Of a stretch of 64,000 nt of DNA, positions 42,139-50,299 are shown piece after piece. Under the pieces are notes generated by a model. It saw only the letters and a program-made list of their open reading frames with translations, did not search any database and was not told the origin of the DNA. The translations under genes were made by a program, and so were the position numbers. The DNA is from an uncultured Eubacteriales bacterium. GTDB lineage: Bacteria; Bacillota; Clostridia; Oscillospirales; Acutalibacteraceae. The first letter of the stretch is position 1. The number at the start of each line of letters is the position of its first letter. Where the stretch lies: contig CAKSAP010000001.1 in assembly GCA_934436505.1 (NCBI GenBank), forward strand, positions 496,001-560,000, read 5' to 3'.

Positions 42139-42948
42139 ATGGCAGTAAATTTTGTATTAAAATTAAAATATGACGTATCCGACCTCTTGGAAATAATGAA
42201 AATTCTCCGTTCGCCCGAGGGCTGCCCCTGGGACAGGGAGCAAACTCACGAATCGATTAAGAAATCGCTTATCGAGGAGACGTATGAGGTCGTTGAGGCT
42301 ATCAATAAAAACGATAAGGAGCTTATGACCGAGGAATTGGGGGACGTGCTTTTGCAGGTCGTTTTCCATTCGCAAATCGGAGCTGAAAACGGCGAGTTTG
42401 ATTTTTCCGACGTGTGCGACGGTATCTGTAAAAAGCTCATTGAACGCCATCCGCACGTTTTCGGCGACATAAGCGTTAAGGACAGCGGCGAGGTTTTGGA
42501 GAATTGGGAGCAGATTAAATCGAGGACCAAGCACCGTAAAACTCAAACCGATAAAATGCTTTCTGTGCCCCGTGAGCTTCCGGCTCTTATACGCAGTGCG
42601 AAAATTCAGGAAAAGGCTTCTAAGGTCGGCTTCGATTGGGAAGATGTATCGGGTGCTTTCCAAAAGCTTTCAGAGGAGAGCGACGAGCTGAAGGCGGCTG
42701 TTCAAAATAATGACAGGGAAAATATGACCGAGGAGCTCGGCGACCTGCTTTTCTCTGTTGTGAACGTTTCAAGATTTATAAATGTTGACGCCGAGGAGGC
42801 ACTTACCGCTTCGACGGACAAGTTCTTAAACCGATTTGCGATTGTGGAGCGACTTGCAAAGGAACGCAATATCGATATGAGCACAAGCTCGATTGAGGAG
42901 CTTGACAGCCTTTGGGATGAGGCTAAAAATATTACTAAGTCCAATTAA
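42139..42948 (+). CDS. mazG: nucleoside triphosphate pyrophosphohydrolase MazG
   Basis: The 269 residues carry two MazG repeats. The first contains SPEGCPWDREQTHESI, EETYEVVEAI and EELGDVLLQVVFHS. The second contains KVGFDWEDVSGAFQKLSEESDELKAA and EELGDLLFSVVNVSRF. The acidic residues of each EExxE and ELGD set bind Mg2+. MazG hydrolyses NTPs to NMP and pyrophosphate (housecleaning). Unlike Bacillus YabN, no tetrapyrrole-methylase domain is fused. The stop codon overlaps a UUCG-loop hairpin (42947-42964). Confidence 0.95.
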   Translation: MAVNFVLKLKYDVSDLLEIMKILRSPEGCPWDREQTHESIKKSLIEETYEVVEAINKNDKELMTEELGDVLLQVVFHSQIGAENGEFDFSDVCDGICKKLIERHPHVFGDISVKDSGEVLENWEQIKSRTKHRKTQTDKMLSVPRELPALIRSAKIQEKASKVGFDWEDVSGAFQKLSEESDELKAAVQNNDRENMTEELGDLLFSVVNVSRFINVDAEEALTASTDKFLNRFAIVERLAKERNIDMSTSSIEELDSLWDEAKNITKSN

Positions 42949-42987
42949 AAGTGTTCGCACTTTTGGAAATATTAAAAGTCTTTTAAT
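42947..42987. promoter_or_regulatory. UUCG hairpin and palindrome upstream of hup
   Basis: AAAAGTG-TTCG-CACTTTT (42947-42964) is a stable tetraloop hairpin overlapping the mazG stop. It may be a weak terminator or processing site. Next, ATTAAAAG-T-CTTTTAAT (42971-42987) is a perfect palindrome just before the hup ribosome-binding site ACGGAGGAG. It could be an operator or an mRNA 5' end stabiliser. Confidence 0.4.
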
Positions 42988-43005
42988 AAAACGGAGGAGA
43001 CAAAA

Positions 43006-43278
43006 ATGAATAAGACAGATCTTATCGCAGCAGTAGCTGCAAAGGCAGACCTTTCAAAGAAAGACGCAGACGCAGCAGTTTCAGCTGTATTCGAAGCAGT
43101 AACAGATGCTCTTGCAAAGGGCGACAAAGTTCAGCTTATCGGCTTTGGTACTTTCGAAGTACGTGCTCGTGCAGCTAAGCAGGGACGTAACCCCAAGACA
43201 GGCGAGGCTATGACAATCGCAGCTTCTAAGGTTCCCGCTTTCAAGGCTGGTCAGGCTCTCAAGAACGCTGTTAAATAA
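43006..43278 (+). CDS. hup: HU family DNA-binding protein
   Basis: The 90-residue histone-like protein begins MNKTDLIAAVAAKADLSKKDA. It contains the signature GFGTFEVRARAAKQGRNPKTGEAMTI, which includes the DNA-binding beta arm, and FKAGQALKNAVK at the end. It forms dimers that bend and compact DNA. Codon use is strongly biased (many GCA/GCT and AAG), as expected for a highly expressed gene. Confidence 0.98.
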   Translation: MNKTDLIAAVAAKADLSKKDADAAVSAVFEAVTDALAKGDKVQLIGFGTFEVRARAAKQGRNPKTGEAMTIAASKVPAFKAGQALKNAVK

Positions 43279-43292
43279 TTCTTTTTAACATT

Positions 43293-43329
43293 TGCAGGGG
43301 AAGATATTTTTATCTTCCCCTGTTTTTTT
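43293..43329 (+). terminator. terminator after hup
   Basis: A 12-bp perfect stem (CAGGGGAAGATA with TATCTTCCCCTG), TTTT loop and seven T's. Confidence 0.92.
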
Positions 43330-43376
43330 GTCCCACTTTGTGTTATTATATATAAAACAACTCTCGGAGGTAGACT

Positions 43377-43616
43377 ATGCGACTTGACAAATATCTTAAA
43401 ATATCCCGAATAATCAAGCGAAGAACCGTTGCCAACGAGGTGTGCGACGCAAAGCACGTTACGGTAAACGGCAAGGTTGCAAGAGCCTCTTACGACGTAA
43501 AGGTCGGGGACGTAATCGAAATCCGCTTCGGCGAGAAAACAACGAAATACGAAGTTCTAAGCGTTTCGGAGTATGCGACAAAGGAACAGGCTTCCTCAAT
43601 GTTCAAGGAGATATAA
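43377..43616 (+). CDS. rqcP: S4-domain RNA-binding protein RqcP
   Basis: This 79-residue protein is almost only an S4 domain: MRLDKYLKISRIIKRRTVANEVCDAKHVTVNGK, then VKVGDVIEIRFG. It corresponds to Bacillus YabO/RqcP, which aids RqcH in adding C-terminal alanine tails to stalled nascent chains on free 50S subunits. The mazG-HU-rqcP order is conserved in clostridia. The ATG follows CGGAGG. In sporeformers yabP and yabQ often come next but are absent here. Confidence 0.92.
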   Translation: MRLDKYLKISRIIKRRTVANEVCDAKHVTVNGKVARASYDVKVGDVIEIRFGEKTTKYEVLSVSEYATKEQASSMFKEI

Positions 43617-43619
43617 AAA

Positions 43620-43656
43620 TACCGTACAGCTAAATTTAGCTGTACGGTACTTTTGT
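43620..43656. terminator. palindromic terminator after rqcP
   Basis: A perfect 30-base palindrome (15-bp half TACCGTACAGCTAAA) followed by CTTTTGTTTTT. It lies between convergent genes and may act in both directions. Confidence 0.85.
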
Positions 43657-43667
43657 TTTTATGTATT

Positions 43668-44270
43668 TTACTTTATGTTTTCAGCCGCCGAGATAATCAT
43701 CTTGACGCATTCCTCGGGAGTGAAGGTTGAGGAATTGAGCATAAGGTCGTAATTTCTTCTGTCGCCCCAAATTTTGCCCGAGAAGTAGTTGTAATGCTTT
43801 GAGCGTGAACGGTTAGTCTCCTTAACAAGCTTTTCCGCCTTTTTCGGCTCAAGGTCATATTTGTTGACAATTCTCTCAATCTTTTTAATGTCGTCGGCAT
43901 AGATAAAGACGTTGAGGCAATCGAAATCATTTTCAAGAACGTAGTCCGCACATCTGCCGATAATTACGCAGGAGCCTTGCGAAGCATAATCTCTGATAAT
44001 ATCGCTTTCAACAATGTCGATTTTGTCGTGGAGAGGAAGCTCGCCTGTGCGTGAGTAATTTCCCATAGCAAGATTGAACATAAGAGAGCTTGTGTATCTC
44101 TGCTCGTGCTCTGCGATAAAGTCTGCCGTAAGGCCTGTTTTCTCCGCCGCCTTGTCTATGATTTTCTTGTCATAAAAAGGAACATTGAGTTCTTTTGCCA
44201 AAAGCTCGCCGATTTTGTGGCCGCCGCTTCCGAATTCACGGCTGAGGGTAATAACAAGATTTTTTTTCAT
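43668..44270 (-). CDS. cytidylate-kinase-like protein
   Basis: The 200-residue P-loop protein begins KKNLVITLSREFGSGGHKIGELLA. This is the GSGGxxIG variant loop of the cytidylate kinase-like family (Cytidylate_kin2), followed by VPFYDKKIID and CVIIGRCADYVL. The family is common in clostridia and its true substrate is not established. The ATG at 44270 follows AGGAAG. Fourteen further in-frame residues upstream are rejected because the -10 of the predicted promoter overlaps them. Confidence 0.85.
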   Translation of the reverse strand: MKKNLVITLSREFGSGGHKIGELLAKELNVPFYDKKIIDKAAEKTGLTADFIAEHEQRYTSSLMFNLAMGNYSRTGELPLHDKIDIVESDIIRDYASQGSCVIIGRCADYVLENDFDCLNVFIYADDIKKIERIVNKYDLEPKKAEKLVKETNRSRSKHYNYFSGKIWGDRRNYDLMLNSSTFTPEECVKMIISAAENIK

Positions 44271-44300
44271 ATTCAACACTTCCTTTTCATTTGTGTATAT

Positions 44301-44329
44301 ATTATAGCACAAATTCGCTCAAATGTTAA
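44301..44329 (-). promoter_or_regulatory. promoter of the cytidylate-kinase-like gene
   Basis: On the minus strand, TTAACA (44324-44329), 17 bases, TATAAT (44301-44306). Confidence 0.55.
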
Positions 44330-44339
44330 TAGCAAATTG

Positions 44340-44370
44340 AAACAAAAGCAATAAATTCAGCCTTTATTGC
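44340..44370 (-). terminator. terminator of the TetR-MMPL-lipoprotein operon
   Basis: GCAATAAA pairs with TTTATTGC (44348-44355 and 44363-44370). On the minus strand it is followed by TTTTGTTTC. The stem is AT-rich, so it is of moderate strength. Confidence 0.55.
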
Positions 44371-44386
44371 GTGCTTTTATTTTATA

Positions 44387-46066
44387 TTATTTGAAAAGAT
44401 TTTTAATCCTTGTTACAAAGCCCACAGTCTCCTGTGTCTCCGCCGTCTGCTCTGCCGACTGCTCGGGAACGGAAATTGCGTCTGTTTTATAAGTGAAAAC
44501 AACGTTCGAGGTCATGTGCGAGGTCTTTTCCGTGAAAATGTCGTACTCGTTGCCGTAGGTGAGCCACTCCTTCATTTTCTCGGCAAGAAGCTGCTGCTTT
44601 TCTTCGGGGAGAGAGTCGAGAGTGGTGTATTTGCTTACGGTTTTCATAAGTGCGTCAACCTGTGCCGCCTTATCGTCGCTTGAAAGGTCGTTTATCATTT
44701 CAAGAACTTCCTTGTTGTCATCAATGGTCTTTAATACGCCCTGAAGCTCATTGAGGGTTTCGGGCATATTGTCAAGCGACTGCTTGATTTCGGGGTCGTT
44801 CATATCGTTTGAAAGAGACTGAAGAATGGGCATTATCTCATTCAAATCCTTTGCAAGCGTTGCAACCTCGGAGAGACTTGAGGAGAGCTTCGGCAGAATT
44901 TCAAGCAGAGCCGCAACGGCAGGGTCGTTGAGAGTTGCCGAAATTGCATCCAAATCCGTTTTGCTCAAATCGTCGGCAAGCTTTTCAAGCTTTTTGAGGT
45001 TTTCGTCGGTCATATAGGTACTGACGGTTTTAAGGAGCTTTTCGTTCTCACGGTAGAGCCTTACAGCCGTGTTGACAGAGCCGATAAGCTCATCAAACTT
45101 GTTCGAGTCGCCGTAAAGCACGCTTACCATCTTGTTTATATCAAGACCGTTGAGTGCTTTCTGAACGTCCTCTATGTCGGAGAGCACGCCTTTAATATCG
45201 TCAACGCTTTCGGGGAGCGTGCCCGTGCCGATAGAGCCTACCGCCGACAACGGAGCTGCCGCAAACATAATGTTGCCCAATTCAAAATCGGTTGTTGTGG
45301 CGGTTATCGTAAACGAGTCTGCCGTGAGGGCATTGAGCATTGCAAGGTTAAGCTCCGAAAGTCCGAGGCTTTCGTCCGCACCGGGTACGCCCGTGAAGAA
45401 TGCGATTTGCTTTGAGCCGTCGCTGAGAGCCGTGCCGTTTACAATGTTAACGTTCGTGAATTTGTCCTCGGGCAAAATCATACCGCCGACAAAGAGCATC
45501 GGACAATAAATATCATAGCTTTTCTTGTTGATTGTAACAGCTTTTTTAAGTGCGCTTGTAACGTCAATCTGAATTTTGACGTTTCCGCTTTTACCTACAA
45601 TTTCCTCCGCCGTCATTTCAACGTCGTCGAGGAAATAGCGTATGGTTATATTAAGCGGAGAGGGCTTTTCGGTCGTACCGCTGTAATAGAGGTCTGTCGT
45701 ATCCATATCCCAATAGAGCTTGCCGTCTTTTACGTCTGCCGGTGTGAGCGTTTTGACGTTTGTGATATTCTCAAGCGAGCTTACGTCCTCGATAACCGTC
45801 TGCGGAGTATCGGTGTGAAGCCAATCGGTTACGTTTATTTTTTTGACCGTGCCGTCGGAGTTGAGATTTATATAAACCGTTTCCTGCTTTTTTACATTTT
45901 CGGCAAGGGTTGTGTAGTTCTGCTGAACATAGGTTTGAGTACCCCTTGCGTCGTCAAGAATTTCATTTCCCGTCGTTTTCTGCTTTCCGCAGCCTGCAAG
46001 CGAGAGGGCGAGAAGCGACACCGTCAAGCCTATGCTTATTACTTTTTTCTGTTTTGAGTTAAACAT
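44387..46066 (-). CDS. putative lipoprotein with long helical repeats, partner of MMPL transporter
   Basis: The 559-residue protein has a lipoprotein signal peptide: residues 7-25 are hydrophobic and end in LAGC, with Cys26 as the lipidation site. Residues 40-270 look like a beta-rich extracytoplasmic domain. Residues 285-490 are helical with repeated hydrophobic heptads (units like LSSSLSEVATLAKDLNE), resembling the coiled-coil part of YhgE/Pip-type proteins. The C-terminus is Gln/Glu/Thr-rich, ending RIKNLFK. The start overlaps the MMPL stop by 8 bases. I infer an extracytoplasmic accessory of the transporter. No enzymatic motif is seen. Confidence 0.75.
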   Translation of the reverse strand: MFNSKQKKVISIGLTVSLLALSLAGCGKQKTTGNEILDDARGTQTYVQQNYTTLAENVKKQETVYINLNSDGTVKKINVTDWLHTDTPQTVIEDVSSLENITNVKTLTPADVKDGKLYWDMDTTDLYYSGTTEKPSPLNITIRYFLDDVEMTAEEIVGKSGNVKIQIDVTSALKKAVTINKKSYDIYCPMLFVGGMILPEDKFTNVNIVNGTALSDGSKQIAFFTGVPGADESLGLSELNLAMLNALTADSFTITATTTDFELGNIMFAAAPLSAVGSIGTGTLPESVDDIKGVLSDIEDVQKALNGLDINKMVSVLYGDSNKFDELIGSVNTAVRLYRENEKLLKTVSTYMTDENLKKLEKLADDLSKTDLDAISATLNDPAVAALLEILPKLSSSLSEVATLAKDLNEIMPILQSLSNDMNDPEIKQSLDNMPETLNELQGVLKTIDDNKEVLEMINDLSSDDKAAQVDALMKTVSKYTTLDSLPEEKQQLLAEKMKEWLTYGNEYDIFTEKTSHMTSNVVFTYKTDAISVPEQSAEQTAETQETVGFVTRIKNLFK

Positions 46067-48176
46067 TGTTCTTTGCCTCCTTGAAATGTTCCTTCTTAGC
46101 TTTAGAACGCCAATCCAAAGTCGTTTTACTTATCGGCTTTTCGCATATACAAAGCAACGGAGTTAAGAAGAATATAATTACAAATGCGCTGATTACCGAG
46201 CCTCTTGCAAGCAGTGCGCATATGCCCTTGATGATTGAAATATCGCAGATGCAATATACGCCGAACGTTGCCGCAAAGAAAACGGAAGCACTTTGAAGAA
46301 TTGATCTTTCAGCCGCCGACACCGCATTGATGGTTGCGTCGTGCTTTGAATGACCGAGGCGAAGCTCCTCACGAAATCTCGTTGTGAGAAGTATTGCGTA
46401 GTCAACCGTAGCACCGAGCTGAACGCAGTTGATAACCGTAGCATCGACAAAGGACATTGAGCTGCCCATTAAAACGCCGATTGCAAGGTTAATCCAAATC
46501 GCAAGCTCAATCGAAAGCACCAAAAGTATCGGCAGGCTTATCGATTTAAGGGTTATTGCAATAAGAATGAATATCGCCGCAATCGAGAGAATACTCGTTA
46601 CCGTGAAATCTCTGTCTGTAACCTCGATAAGGTCCTTTGCTATTGCGCCCTCGCCCGTTACATAGCCGCTTGGGTCGTACTTGTGAACAATGGCGTTGAG
46701 AGCGTCAACCTGATTGTTAAGCTCATCTGTGGCGGTTGCGTATTTCGAGTTTACCATCATAAGCTGTAAGCCGTCAGCCTTGCAGATTTTCAAAATATCA
46801 TCGGGGATAATATCGTCGGGGATTGCAGGGCCTACAATGGAGTTGTACGCAAGGGTCGAGGCGATACCGTCAAGGTTTTTAATCTCGTTTTCAATTTGGA
46901 TAATCTGACCCGACGGAAGCGTATCGTCAAAGATTATAAAGTGCGTGGTAGCCATATCAAAATCGGATTTGAGCTTTTCAAGACCCTGTACGGATATAAA
47001 GCTTTCATTGAGTGCCTTATCCATACTGTAATAAGGTGTTGCCTTTGACTGCACAAAGTAAGCGGGGATAATAAGCACAACGCAGATTATCGCAAGCAGT
47101 TTCCTGTTTTTGTAAATTGAATTGTTGAGCTTCGGGAAAGAGGGCATAAGGCTCTTGTGCTTGTACTTTTCAATGTATTCCTCGAACACAAGAAGCATTT
47201 CGGGGAGAACAAATACAACCGTAAGAATACCCCATACAACGCCCTTTGCCATAACGAAGCCTATATCGAAGCCGAGACGTAAACGCATAAAGCAGAGAGC
47301 GAGGAAGCCGAATATCGTCGTAAGCGAGCTGCCGAGCAGGGCGGTTATTGATTTCGTAACGGCATTTGCCATAGCCTCTTCCCTTGTGGCGTAGCGTGTT
47401 TTTTCCTCACGGTATCTGTCGATAAGGAAAATCGAGTAGTCAATCGTAACGCCGAGCTGGAGAATTGCCGCAATGCTCTGCGTAACAAAGGAAATTTCGC
47501 CTAAAAATATATTCGTGCCCATATTATAGAGTATTGCAATACCGAGCGTTGCAAGCACGACAAACGGAAGCACCCACGAATCCATAAGCAGCGACATAAT
47601 AATAAGAGCGAGAACAACCGCAACCGCTACATAAACAGGCGCTTGCGTGTCGCAGATTTCCTTTGTGTCCTCGACAATAGCCGTAAGACCGCTGATAAAG
47701 GTCTTGTCGTTGATAAGTCCCTTAATTTGCTTTATCGTCTTTAGCGTTTCGTCGGAGGAGCCTGCGTACTTGTACTGAACAAGCATCATTGTCTGCTCGC
47801 CCGTCTTGCTGTAAAAGACGTCCTTGAGTGCGTCGGGGATAATATCGGCAGGAATACTCACGTCTGCCAAATCGTCCACCCAGAAAACTGCGCTGACGCC
47901 CTCTAATTTTGAAATTTCTTCCTTTAACGCAGCGGTGTATTTCGAGGGCATATCCTCAATTACCAATATTGACATACCGGCGTTGTTAAAGGTCTCGTCA
48001 AGTACCTTTTCGCCTTGAACCGACGAGAGATTGTCGGGCAAATACGACATAATATCGTAGTTTACTCGGGTACACAAAAATCCTATAAGCGAGGGTATCA
48101 AAAGTATTACCGCTATCAACACTACCGTTTTAGGATGCTTTGCTTCCCACAATGCAATCCTTTTCAAATTTATCAC
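46059..48176 (-). CDS. MMPL/RND family transporter
   Basis: The 705-residue transporter has twelve predicted helices in two halves. Each half has one helix followed by an extracytoplasmic domain, then five more helices. Each half carries the MMPL Asp-Tyr pair in helix 4/10: LGVTIDY with Asp246, and LGATVDY with Asp592. These are the proton-relay site in MmpL/RND proteins. It may export a lipid, peptide or toxic amphiphile. It overlaps the TetR gene by 4 bases and the lipoprotein gene by 8 bases, so the three form one regulated unit. Confidence 0.92.
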   Translation of the reverse strand: MINLKRIALWEAKHPKTVVLIAVILLIPSLIGFLCTRVNYDIMSYLPDNLSSVQGEKVLDETFNNAGMSILVIEDMPSKYTAALKEEISKLEGVSAVFWVDDLADVSIPADIIPDALKDVFYSKTGEQTMMLVQYKYAGSSDETLKTIKQIKGLINDKTFISGLTAIVEDTKEICDTQAPVYVAVAVVLALIIMSLLMDSWVLPFVVLATLGIAILYNMGTNIFLGEISFVTQSIAAILQLGVTIDYSIFLIDRYREEKTRYATREEAMANAVTKSITALLGSSLTTIFGFLALCFMRLRLGFDIGFVMAKGVVWGILTVVFVLPEMLLVFEEYIEKYKHKSLMPSFPKLNNSIYKNRKLLAIICVVLIIPAYFVQSKATPYYSMDKALNESFISVQGLEKLKSDFDMATTHFIIFDDTLPSGQIIQIENEIKNLDGIASTLAYNSIVGPAIPDDIIPDDILKICKADGLQLMMVNSKYATATDELNNQVDALNAIVHKYDPSGYVTGEGAIAKDLIEVTDRDFTVTSILSIAAIFILIAITLKSISLPILLVLSIELAIWINLAIGVLMGSSMSFVDATVINCVQLGATVDYAILLTTRFREELRLGHSKHDATINAVSAAERSILQSASVFFAATFGVYCICDISIIKGICALLARGSVISAFVIIFFLTPLLCICEKPISKTTLDWRSKAKKEHFKEAKNNV

Positions 48177-48769
48177 CTCTTAATAATGTTTACTATGCTT
48201 GATTCTATTATTTGACAAAGATGAGGCTTCAGTTCCTCTATCGTGTAGGGCGTTTCCCTGATTATTGCGTTGCAGCAGGACGATACAATAAGCTCAATAT
48301 AAAGATAGAGCTTTGCACGTGCCTCAGATTCGGCAAATCCGCAATTTATAAGCTCCGAAAAGATTTTCTCATAAAGCTCCTTGATAGGACCTTCTTTTGT
48401 CTGAGCAACCGCATTTACGCAGGTGTTGAGATTTTTCTCAATCAAAATGCAAAGCGTCTTGTTTTTCTGCAAAAAATCTGAAAGATATTCAATGTAATGA
48501 TGAACGCTCGTTGAAACGTCTCCGAAATCCCTCGGCTCGTACTCGTCGCTTAGCAAGGACATATATTTTGAAGCCTTTTCGATTATAAGCGTTGAGATAA
48601 GGTCGTATCTGTCCTTGAAATAAAGATAGAAAGTACCCTTTGCAACGCCTGCACCCTTGACAATTTCATCAATTGAAACAAGGTGCGTTCCGTTCTTCTC
48701 AAAAAGACCGAGTGCCGTGTCGAGAATTTTCGTGTATTTTTCATTCTTTTTCTTCGTAATCTTATCCAA
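48173..48769 (-). CDS. TetR-family transcriptional regulator
   Basis: The 198 residues have an N-terminal TetR HTH (about 10-56): ILDTALGLFEKNGTHLVSIDEIVKGAGVAKGTFYLYFKDRYDL. This is the canonical pattern with KGTFYLYF. The helical C-terminal half (60-198) would bind an effector. It is the first gene of the operon and sits 24 bases from the palindrome at 48794-48806, so it very likely represses its own operon. The effector is unknown and may be a substrate of the MMPL pump. Confidence 0.95.
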   Translation of the reverse strand: MDKITKKKNEKYTKILDTALGLFEKNGTHLVSIDEIVKGAGVAKGTFYLYFKDRYDLISTLIIEKASKYMSLLSDEYEPRDFGDVSTSVHHYIEYLSDFLQKNKTLCILIEKNLNTCVNAVAQTKEGPIKELYEKIFSELINCGFAESEARAKLYLYIELIVSSCCNAIIRETPYTIEELKPHLCQIIESSIVNIIKR

Positions 48770-48793
48770 AAAAATCGCCTCCCGAATGATAAC

Positions 48794-48852
48794 TGACTAA
48801 CAGTCATTTTCTTTACCGCAACACATTTTAGCACAAACTGACTATTAGTCAA
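48794..48852 (-). promoter_or_regulatory. promoter with two TetR operator palindromes
   Basis: On the minus strand, TTGACT (48847-48852), 16 bases, TAAAAT (48825-48830). Two 13-bp inverted repeats of the same type flank the core: TGACTATTAGTCA (48839-48851) overlaps the -35, and TGACTAACAGTCA (48794-48806) lies just after the transcription start. Their starts are 45 bases apart. TGACT/AGTCA arms are common among TetR operators in Firmicutes. Confidence 0.8.
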
Positions 48853-48924
48853 TATTACAATTTCATTATTAACAGATTGTTCATAATCAACAAAAAAATT
48901 GTTAAAGAATAAACAATTTAATGA

Positions 48925-48953
48925 TTTACAAAAGCGAAAATATTTAGTAGAAT
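48925..48953 (+). promoter_or_regulatory. promoter of azlCD
   Basis: TTTACA (48925-48930), 17 bases, TAGAAT (48948-48953). Confidence 0.5.
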
Positions 48954-48979
48954 AGAATATAGATATTGGGGGTTGAAAA

Positions 48980-49717
48980 ATGAACGAAGAGGTTAAAAGG
49001 GTATTGAAAAAGCCGTTTTTCAACGGGTTGAAGGACGGGATACCGATAGGTCTCGGGTATTTTGCGGTTTCGTTTTCGATAGGCTTGACTGCAAGAAACG
49101 TGGGAATGAGTGTTTTTCAAGGCTTTTTGATGAGCTTTTTCAACAATGCTTCGGCAGGTGAGGTCGCCGGCGTTTCCGCAATGTCGGACGGAGTAACCTA
49201 TATTACTGCGGCATTGATAATACTTGTTACAAATGCAAGATATATTTTAATGAGCTGTGCTATGAGCCAGAAGTTTTCTCCGGAAACTCCGCTTATACAC
49301 AGATTTTTAATCGGCTTTGACTTGACCGATGAGCTTTTCGGAATTGCCGTTGCGTATCCGGGCTACATCAAGCCGTCCTATATGTACGGTGCTATGTCGT
49401 TTGCGCTGCCTATGTGGTCAATCGGCGGTATGTGCGGTATCGCTGTGGGTAATATTTTGCCCGACATTATAATTACCGCTATGAGCGTTGCCGTCTACGG
49501 TATGTTCTTGGCGTTTATAATTCCGCCGTGCAGGAACAGTAAGCCGATAGCAATCGTCGTCATTTCAAGCTTTATAATCAGCGGACTTGCGAAAATTGCT
49601 CCTGTAATTTCAAAGGCTTCCGACAGCCTCAGGATAATCGTGCTTACAATCGTTATCTCTATCGTTGCGGCACTTTTGTTCCCCGTTGAGGACGAAAAGC
49701 AGGAGGCGGCGAAATGA
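48980..49717 (+). CDS. azlC: AzlC family branched-chain amino acid exporter, large subunit
   Basis: The 245-residue membrane protein begins KPFFNGLKDGIPIGLGYFAVSFSIG, typical of AzlC, and has about six helices. It contains ALIILVTNARYILMSCAMS, the conserved N-R-Y region of the family. With AzlD it forms the two-part exporter of branched-chain amino acids and related toxic analogues. It overlaps azlD by 4 bases (ATGA). Confidence 0.93.
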   Translation: MNEEVKRVLKKPFFNGLKDGIPIGLGYFAVSFSIGLTARNVGMSVFQGFLMSFFNNASAGEVAGVSAMSDGVTYITAALIILVTNARYILMSCAMSQKFSPETPLIHRFLIGFDLTDELFGIAVAYPGYIKPSYMYGAMSFALPMWSIGGMCGIAVGNILPDIIITAMSVAVYGMFLAFIIPPCRNSKPIAIVVISSFIISGLAKIAPVISKASDSLRIIVLTIVISIVAALLFPVEDEKQEAAK

Positions 49718-50019
49718 GTGGAAATCTTTATATCTATATTTTTATAATGGCAGGAATAAGCTATGTTTTGAGAACGCTTCCCATGGTCGTTATGAGGAAG
49801 CCTTTGAAAAATAAATTCCTAAAGTCCTTTCTTTATTATCTTCCTTACGTTACGCTTACCGTTATGACCTTCCCTGCAATTATCACGGCTACGGGAGATT
49901 ATACAGCAGGCTTTGCGGCACTTGTTGTCGGAGCGTTGCTTGCCTACTTCACAAGGAATCTTTTTATTGTCGCCTGCGGCTGCTGTGCGTCGGTGCTGAT
50001 ACTCTCGCTCATACATTGA
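49714..50019 (+). CDS. azlD: AzlD family branched-chain amino acid exporter, small subunit
   Basis: The 101-residue protein has four predicted helices. SYVLRTLPMVVMRKPLKNKFLKSFLYYLPYVTLTVMTFP is diagnostic of AzlD (YxxRxLPxxxxrk...fLkyiPxavl). It is the small partner of AzlC and starts inside its last codons. No clear terminator follows before the purine leader. Confidence 0.93.
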   Translation: MSGNLYIYIFIMAGISYVLRTLPMVVMRKPLKNKFLKSFLYYLPYVTLTVMTFPAIITATGDYTAGFAALVVGALLAYFTRNLFIVACGCCASVLILSLIH

Positions 50020-50104
50020 GGGCGGTATGCACAATAGCCAAAAACCGACACGTTTTTTGTACTAATATTATGAAAGTAACCACCGTCGGAAAAGGTCAAA
50101 ATTG

Positions 50105-50133
50105 TTGACTATGATACTTCAATATGATATACT
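50105..50133 (+). promoter_or_regulatory. promoter of the purine operon
   Basis: TTGACT (50105-50110), 17 bases, TATACT (50128-50133). Transcription would start near 50140, just before the riboswitch. Confidence 0.7.
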
Positions 50134-50149
50134 TTTATTGTATTAAAAA

Positions 50150-50270
50150 TACGGTTCTTTGCGACTGACGGATTTTGTGGAGTACCACAGGGGAACAAAG
50201 AATTTATAAGACTGAAAGCCGACCGTCTGGGCACATTTAACCTATATATCGGGTTAAGTGTGTCCTTTTT
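50150..50270 (+). promoter_or_regulatory. ZTP (pfl) riboswitch with terminator
   Basis: The leader carries the conserved pieces of the ZTP/pfl RNA. These are a first domain with GCGACTGACGG, a GTGG-AGTA-CCAC hairpin followed by AGGGGAAC (50178-50197), and the 3' element CCGACCGTCTGGGCA (50219-50233). A terminator follows: GGGCACATTTAACC pairs with GGGTTAAGTGTGTCC, then a T run (50230-50268). The terminator's 5' arm shares GGGCA with the aptamer, so binding of ZTP/AICAR monophosphate should favour read-through into purE. Such switches respond to low 10-formyl-THF. Confidence 0.88.
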
Positions 50271-50299
50271 TGTTTTTTTGAAAATAGGAGGAAATCACT

